Shown: positions 58,728-64,000 of the stretch, piece after piece | How the letters are laid out: each line of letters starts with the position of its first letter | Position numbering within the stretch: position 1 is the first letter of the stretch | DNA from: Brenneria bubanii | GTDB taxonomy: Bacteria; Pseudomonadota; Gammaproteobacteria; Enterobacterales; Enterobacteriaceae | Reading direction: 5' to 3' | DNA length: 64,000 nucleotides | Assembly (NCBI RefSeq): GCF_022378355.1 | Contig: NZ_JAKMAJ010000001.1 | Location: 62,001-126,000, forward strand | Made by a program: the position numbers and the translations under genes | Notes under the pieces: generated by a model | Database searches by the model: none | Told to the model about the DNA's origin: nothing | Seen by the model: the letters and a program-made list of their open reading frames with translations, nothing else

Positions 58728-60020
58728 TTATAGATACGGCGACCAGGCAGGAAATTTAACCTGTCCATCAGTGGCCGGAAGACGCGCTTTGAAACGCCCA
58801 TCAGTCGAAACTATCTGTAACACGGAACCCAGCCCTTGTTTAGAGCTATAGATAACCATGGTGCCATTAGGTGCGATACTTGGCGTTTCGTCCAGGAACG
58901 TGTCCGTTAATACTTGCACGGCCCCCGTTACCAGATCCTGTTTGGCAATATGCTGAACTCCGCTGTTAGAGCTCACCATTACCAGAAATTTTCCGTCGGC
59001 GCTCACTTCAGAATCCTGATTTTGGGCACCTTCCCAAGTCAGACGTTGAGGTGAACCACCGTTTACATTGGTCTTGTAAACCTGCGGACGTCCAGCCTGA
59101 TCCGAAGTATAGGCCAAGCTCTGGCTGTCCGGGAACCAGCTAGGCTCGGTGTTGTTGCTGCGTCCGTCCGTTACCTGACTGATTTGTCCGGAACCCAGAT
59201 TCATGACGTACAGATTCAGGCTGCCGCTCTTGGACAGGGCGAAAGCCAGTTTGCTGCCGTCCGGCGAAAATGCCGGCGCGCCATTGTGACGTGGAAATGC
59301 CGCCACCTGTCTGATCGCGCCATTCGCCAGCGTTTGGACAACCAGCGCGGAGCGACCGCTTTCGAACGTTACATAGGCCAGCTTGCTGCCATCAGGCGAC
59401 CAGGACGGCGACATCAAGGGTTCAGGAGAGCGGTGGACAACGAACTGGTTATAGCCATCATAATCCGATACACGCAGCTCATAAGGGAACTGGCCGCCGT
59501 TGGTTTGCACCACATAGGCGATACGCGTGCGGAACGCGCCCTTAATGCCGCTCAGTTTTTCAAAGACTTCATCGCTGGCGGTATGCGCCGCATAGCGCAA
59601 CCACTGCTTGGTGACTTTAAACTGATTTTGCGCTAATACGCTTCCCGGATTACCGGACGTATCAACCAACTGATAAGAGATCACGTAGCTGCCATCGGCG
59701 CTGGGTTGTACCTGGCCGACGACGACCGCATCAATCCCCAGAGCGGTCCATGCTGCCGGCGTCACTTCTGACGCCGTCGCCGGTTGCTGAGGCATACGGC
59801 TGGCGTCAATGGGACTGAACTTGCCGCTGTTACGTAAGTCAGCGCCGACAATACCGCCGATATCTTCGGGCGCAGCGCCTGAGCCCGCCCATTTGAAAGG
59901 GACAACGCCAATGGGACGCGCCGAGTCTACCCCTTGGGTAATCTCTATCCGCACTTCGGCGTGCGCTACCGCGACCCACAGCATTAAAAAGCTTAATGCG
60001 ACTTTAAGTACCTGCTTCAT
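58728..60020 (-). CDS. tolB: Tol-Pal system protein TolB
   Basis: Periplasmic partner of Pal and TolA. The 430-residue protein has a signal peptide ([17 protein letters not shown]), an N-terminal alpha/beta domain and a six-bladed propeller with repeated blades ([40 protein letters not shown]). It precedes pal by 41 nt. A 261-bp gap with an ERIC element separates it from tolA. Confidence 0.97.
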   Translation of the reverse strand: MKQVLKVALSFLMLWVAVAHAEVRIEITQGVDSARPIGVVPFKWAGSGAAPEDIGGIVGADLRNSGKFSPIDASRMPQQPATASEVTPAAWTALGIDAVVVGQVQPSADGSYVISYQLVDTSGNPGSVLAQNQFKVTKQWLRYAAHTASDEVFEKLSGIKGAFRTRIAYVVQTNGGQFPYELRVSDYDGYNQFVVHRSPEPLMSPSWSPDGSKLAYVTFESGRSALVVQTLANGAIRQVAAFPRHNGAPAFSPDGSKLAFALSKSGSLNLYVMNLGSGQISQVTDGRSNNTEPSWFPDSQSLAYTSDQAGRPQVYKTNVNGGSPQRLTWEGAQNQDSEVSADGKFLVMVSSNSGVQHIAKQDLVTGAVQVLTDTFLDETPSIAPNGTMVIYSSKQGLGSVLQIVSTDGRFKARLPATDGQVKFPAWSPYL

Positions 60021-60058
60021 TTAATCTCCCTTATCCAGACGCAACGCCTGCGATAAAT

Positions 60059-60183
60059 ATATGCTTCATCTTTCAAACGGCAGGTGCGGCGGCGGCCTTC
60101 ATTCACGCTCAGTCACTTGATGTAAGCTTGTGAGGGCCCATTCGACCGCCGTCTTCCCGCACTTCGAAATTTATTGGCTATAG
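60059..60183. repeat. ERIC element between tolA and tolB
   Basis: About 125 bp of imperfect palindrome. The centre CTCAGTCACTTGATGTAAGC matches the core of enterobacterial repetitive intergenic consensus, flanked by GGCAGGTGCGGC and GACCGCCGTCTTCC arms and the outer TTTCAAA/TTCGAAA and TATA ends. It lies in the tolA-tolB gap and is transcribed within the operon on the minus strand. Confidence 0.75.
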
Positions 60184-60281
60184 CAGAATTTTAACAAAAA
60201 CAAACCAATGTCAACAAAACACCATAACCAGGTTTGTTTACCATAGTAATAATCTTAAACCCATCTCGGTAAACGTCCCGG

Positions 60282-61481
60282 TTATTGCGGTTTAAAGTCT
60301 ATTGGCGCATTTTTGAATGCCTCATAGACATCTGAACTTGGCGGTTTCGGCATTCTCGCCTGTTTGGCCGCCGAAATCGCGGCCTGACACAAGGCAGGAT
60401 CGCCGCCTTCGGCCGTCACGTCGATCAGCAAACCATCCGGAGCAAGCTTGATTCGCAATGTGCAGGTACGCCCCTTATAAAGCTGCCAGTCATAAAATTT
60501 ACTCTGGATAGCGGCCTGAACCTGACTGCCATAGCTATTCAATGCCGCGCCGGACGCGCCGCTGCGTTTATTGTTCCCAGCGCCAGCGGGCGCACCGCCG
60601 CCTGATTTCGGCGCATTCTTGGATGATGCCAGTCCGCCCAGCAAATCATCCACGTCGTTTTCCTGTTTCGCGGCTTCCGCGGCGGCTTTTTTCTTATCAT
60701 CCGCCGCTTTTTTAGCGGCGGCCGCGGCCTCGGCCTTCTTCGCTGCTTCAGCGGCAGCCTTTTGTTTTGCCGCTTCCGCCGCCGCCTTTTGCTTCGCCGC
60801 CTCTGCCGTCGCAGCCGCTTTCTGTTTGGCTAATTCTGCTGCCTTGGCGGCTTCGGCTTTGGCGGCCTCTTCCGCTTTCTGCTTGGCGGCTTCCGCGGCG
60901 GCCTTGGCTTCATCTTCCGCTTTTTTCTTAGCCGCCGCGGCGACGGCAGCCTGCCGTTGAATTTCCTCTTCAGCTTTTTTCCTGGCCTCAGCCGCGGCTT
61001 TCGCCTGCTGCTCCGCCTCGGCTTTTGCTTTAGCAGCCGCCGCTTCAGCCTGCTTTTGCTGATCTTTGGCCTGTTGAGCGGCGTCTTCAGCCTGCTTGCG
61101 CTGCTGCTCTTGCGCCAGCGCCTGCTGCTTGGCTTCTTCTTGCGCCTGCAGCCGCTCTTTTTCCAGCTCTTTCAGTCGCTGTTGCTCCGCAGCCTGCTTC
61201 TGCTGTAGCTCTTCTGCCTGCTGCTCCGCCTGTTTCTTACGTAACTGCTCGGCGCGCTGGGCGTCGCTTTGCTGCTGCTGCTGGCGGTTATATTGCTCGA
61301 CGACGGCACTAGGATCGACCATAACGGCATCAATTGACGAGCCGCCTCCTCCGCCTCCGCTGGCATCCATCGTTTGACTAAACGAACTCCAGATCAGCAA
61401 AGCAATCAGTATCACATGCAGACCAGCCGAAATAATGATGGCGAGTTTCAGCTTGTCGTTTTGTTCGGTTGCCTTTAGCAC
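60282..61481 (-). CDS. tolA: Tol-Pal system protein TolA
   Basis: Inner-membrane protein whose helical arm spans the periplasm to TolB/Pal. The 399-residue protein has one membrane helix (LAIIISAGLHVILIALLIW, residues about 13-31). A Gly-rich hinge follows, then a long Ala/Lys/Glu-rich helix (about 65-275) with KKAAAEAAK-like repeats. The C-terminal domain III has the conserved TCTLRIKLAPDGLLIDVTAE and CQAAISAAKQARMPKPP. The repeat region varies in length between species; E. coli TolA has 421 residues. Confidence 0.97.
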   Translation of the reverse strand: MLKATEQNDKLKLAIIISAGLHVILIALLIWSSFSQTMDASGGGGGGSSIDAVMVDPSAVVEQYNRQQQQQSDAQRAEQLRKKQAEQQAEELQQKQAAEQQRLKELEKERLQAQEEAKQQALAQEQQRKQAEDAAQQAKDQQKQAEAAAAKAKAEAEQQAKAAAEARKKAEEEIQRQAAVAAAAKKKAEDEAKAAAEAAKQKAEEAAKAEAAKAAELAKQKAAATAEAAKQKAAAEAAKQKAAAEAAKKAEAAAAAKKAADDKKKAAAEAAKQENDVDDLLGGLASSKNAPKSGGGAPAGAGNNKRSGASGAALNSYGSQVQAAIQSKFYDWQLYKGRTCTLRIKLAPDGLLIDVTAEGGDPALCQAAISAAKQARMPKPPSSDVYEAFKNAPIDFKPQ

Positions 61482-61537
61482 AATCGTTTTCCAAAAACAG
61501 TATTGCCAGAAATATGCCCGACGCTCATCGCGCTGAT

Positions 61538-61963
61538 TTAGATCGGTTGCGTCATCAGCCCGACGGATTTAACCCCGGCCTGATGCAACAGGTTCAGTGC
61601 TTTAATGATTTCATCATAAGGAACATCTTTCGCGCCGCCAATCAAAAATACCGCTTTAGGGTTTTCGGACAGGCGAGTCCGAGCTTCAGCCACAATCTGT
61701 TCCGCCGGCAACTGCTCCATCCGGTTTTGTTCAATAACCAGGCTATATTGCCCAACGCCGGACACCTCAACGATCACCGGAGGATTATCATTACTGGAAA
61801 CCGTTTTCGAATCCGTTGCATCCGGCAAATCGACCTCAACGCTCTGCGTAATAATCGGTGCGGTAGCCATAAAGATCAGCAACAGAACCAACAGTACATC
61901 CAGCAGCGGAACAATGTTGATCTCGGATTTCAGTTCACGACGGCCTCTACGTACTCGAGCCAT
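61538..61963 (-). CDS. tolR: Tol-Pal system protein TolR
   Basis: Stator component that works with TolQ to energise TolA by proton flow. The 141-residue protein has one membrane helix with the essential Asp in NIVPLLDVLLVLLLIFMATA (residue 23), and a periplasmic domain. It lies 12 nt after tolQ and 56 nt before tolA. Confidence 0.97.
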   Translation of the reverse strand: MARVRRGRRELKSEINIVPLLDVLLVLLLIFMATAPIITQSVEVDLPDATDSKTVSSNDNPPVIVEVSGVGQYSLVIEQNRMEQLPAEQIVAEARTRLSENPKAVFLIGGAKDVPYDEIIKALNLLHQAGVKSVGLMTQPI

Positions 61964-61975
61964 GATCCCCCCTGA

Positions 61976-63063
<1,088 letters not shown>

Positions 63064-63146
63064 TCTACATCCCGGCAATGCTATAAACATCGCTACTATA
63101 CGCAAGAGAAATGAGGTTGGGAATGGATTGCAACAGCGGAGAGAAA

Positions 63147-63174
63147 ATAATTATGGGTTGCCGGCAACCCATAA
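63147..63174 (-). terminator. Terminator after ybgE
   Basis: TTATGGGTTGCC and GGCAACCCATAA form a perfect 24-bp palindrome at 63151-63174. On the minus strand TTATTTT follows. It starts 23 nt after the ybgE stop and separates the cyd operon from ybgC. Confidence 0.8.
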
Positions 63175-63196
63175 CCAAATGGAATAGAGAGTGGGG

Positions 63197-63490
63197 TTAA
63201 TGAAAAAAATGATAGAGTCCGAGCGCCAGGATCGCCAGGGCGGGCAGCGGACTGAAAAAAGCTCGCCAGCGCAGCCGCCGAGGGCGGAATCCGACGCCGT
63301 GAACGACGCCCGCGCAAACGGCCCAGATCAGCAACAATCCCTGCCAAACCGCCAGTTCGCTGGTCCTTGCCGCAAAACGGGTGGGGTCCCAGAAAACACA
63401 GCCTGCCGCCGCAAGCGCCATGACAAGGGAAAGAGCCCTAAGCGGGCTCTTGTCCATCAAACGATACAGCTTATCGACCAAATCACTCAT
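63197..63490 (-). CDS. ybgE: Cyd operon protein YbgE
   Basis: Small membrane protein co-encoded with cytochrome bd oxidase; its function is not firmly known. The 97-residue protein has three hydrophobic segments (ALSLVMALAAAGCVFW, WQGLLLIWAVCAGVVHGVGF, ALAILALGLYHFFH). Its start overlaps the cydX stop. Confidence 0.93.
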   Translation of the reverse strand: MSDLVDKLYRLMDKSPLRALSLVMALAAAGCVFWDPTRFAARTSELAVWQGLLLIWAVCAGVVHGVGFRPRRLRWRAFFSPLPALAILALGLYHFFH

Positions 63491-63603
63491 TGAGTTTTAT
63501 CTTCGGTCGTTTTGCTTGATTCGCTCTGCTCAAGCGCCAGGGCAGTAATAATCCCCAGTGAACAAGCAAGAAGCGTTCCGAGTATCCAGGCAAAATACCA
63601 CAT
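63487..63603 (-). CDS. cydX: Cytochrome bd oxidase small subunit CydX
   Basis: A 38-residue single-helix protein (MWYFAWILGTLLACSLGIIT) that stabilises cytochrome bd-I. E. coli CydX has 37 residues and the same MWYFAWILGT start. It lies 17 nt after cydB, and its TGA overlaps the ybgE ATG. It is too short for many gene finders. Confidence 0.94.
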   Translation of the reverse strand: MWYFAWILGTLLACSLGIITALALEQSESSKTTEDKTQ

Positions 63604-63620
63604 AAAATTAAGCTCCTTAC

Positions 63621-64000
63621 TTAGTACATCGAGTGAGTGTTTTGCTCAATCTGTTCTTTGGTGATCCGTCCGAACATTTTGTAGTAACACCACGCGGTAT
63701 AAGACAGCACGATTGGGACGAAGATAATGGCGACAACCGTCATCACTTTCAACGTCAGCAAGCTAGAAGTAGCATCCCACATGGTCAGACTGACATTCGG
63801 CATGGTGACTGACGGCATGATGAAGGGGAACATCGCCACTCCCGCAGTCAAAATCACGCAAGCGATAGTCAGAGAGGAGAACAGAAACGCCATCGCGCCT
63901 TTCTCCATCCGAGCCATGATGATAGTCAACACCGGTAGCGCCACGCCTAACAGCGGGATTGCCCACAATGCTGGGTGATTGTTGAAGTTAATCAGCCAGG
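63621..64000 (-). CDS. cydB: Cytochrome bd ubiquinol oxidase subunit II (partial, N-terminus outside window)
   Basis: C-terminal 126 or so codons of the membrane subunit of the high-affinity terminal oxidase. Visible segments include LINFNNHPALWAIPLLGVAL, AMFPFIMPS, LTMWDATSSLLTLKVMTVVA and the end SYTAWCYYKMFGRITKEQIE. The gene enters from the right edge, and its start is not in the window. It is followed by cydX and ybgE in the usual order. Confidence 0.96.
   Translation of the reverse strand, partial: WLINFNNHPALWAIPLLGVALPVLTIIMARMEKGAMAFLFSSLTIACVILTAGVAMFPFIMPSVTMPNVSLTMWDATSSLLTLKVMTVVAIIFVPIVLSYTAWCYYKMFGRITKEQIEQNTHSMY

Noticed and set aside
60571-61377. Plus-strand frames rich in Ala, Cys and Ser opposite tolA
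   Set aside because: They are the complement of the Ala/Lys-rich TolA helix repeats and not real genes.

Overview
The window is enterobacterial chromosome. Most genes match Escherichia coli K-12 genes closely in length and motif, and their order matches two E. coli backbone blocks. The mosaic of extra genes (an RfaH-type exopolysaccharide operon with rfbB/rfbA, an extra carbohydrate ABC cluster, a Cus copper system beside galM) and the AT-poor coding sequence suggest a Pectobacteriaceae-like member such as Brenneria, Pectobacterium or Dickeya. That assignment is inference only.

Layout. (1) 1-9431, minus strand: an exopolysaccharide/capsule operon read wecA-wza-wzb-wzc-glycosyltransferase-wbaP-rfbB-rfbA (cut by the window edge), preceded by a JUMPStart/ops element at 9473-9510. 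(2) 10155-11741, plus: yegH, as beside wza in E. coli. (3) 11907-18206, minus: an inserted cluster of a FadR-type regulator, a Cys/Met-metabolism PLP enzyme and a complete CUT1 sugar ABC importer, with an ERIC-like palindrome inside it. (4) 18640-25469: asmA, dcd, udk, mrp (minus) and metG (plus), the E. coli 45-47 minute block. (5) 25828-33084, plus: fdnGHI formate dehydrogenase-N, with cysteine instead of selenocysteine, then a periplasmic binding protein and an LVIVD-repeat protein without any permease. (6) 33156-43055: pgl, ybhA, modCBA, acrZ, modE, modF, galE, galM. galT and galK are missing between galE and galM. (7) 43256-49994, plus: a small His/Cys-containing exported protein, cusF, cusC, cusB, cusA. 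(8) 50143-64000: gpmA, aroG, zitB, pnuC, nadA, a DUF554 gene, a 170-bp tandem repeat tail fused to tRNA-Lys, a second tRNA-Lys, then cpoB-pal-tolB-tolA-tolR-tolQ-ybgC and ybgE-cydX-cydB (cut by the edge). Blocks 6-8 follow the E. coli 16-17 minute order.

Working together: block 1 makes, exports and controls a surface polysaccharide. The mod genes import molybdate, which the molybdo-enzyme FdnG needs. nadA and pnuC serve NAD supply under a NadR-like operator. Tol-Pal keeps the envelope intact, and cyd genes encode cytochrome bd oxidase. The most unusual structure is the repeat array at 56411-57017. Each unit carries a copy of the last 18 nt of the adjacent tRNA-Lys, an architecture like the rtT repeats at E. 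coli tyrT but at a lysine tRNA. Second in interest are the cysteine form of FdnG and the transporter-less binding protein/LVIVD pair at the junction of the two backbone blocks.
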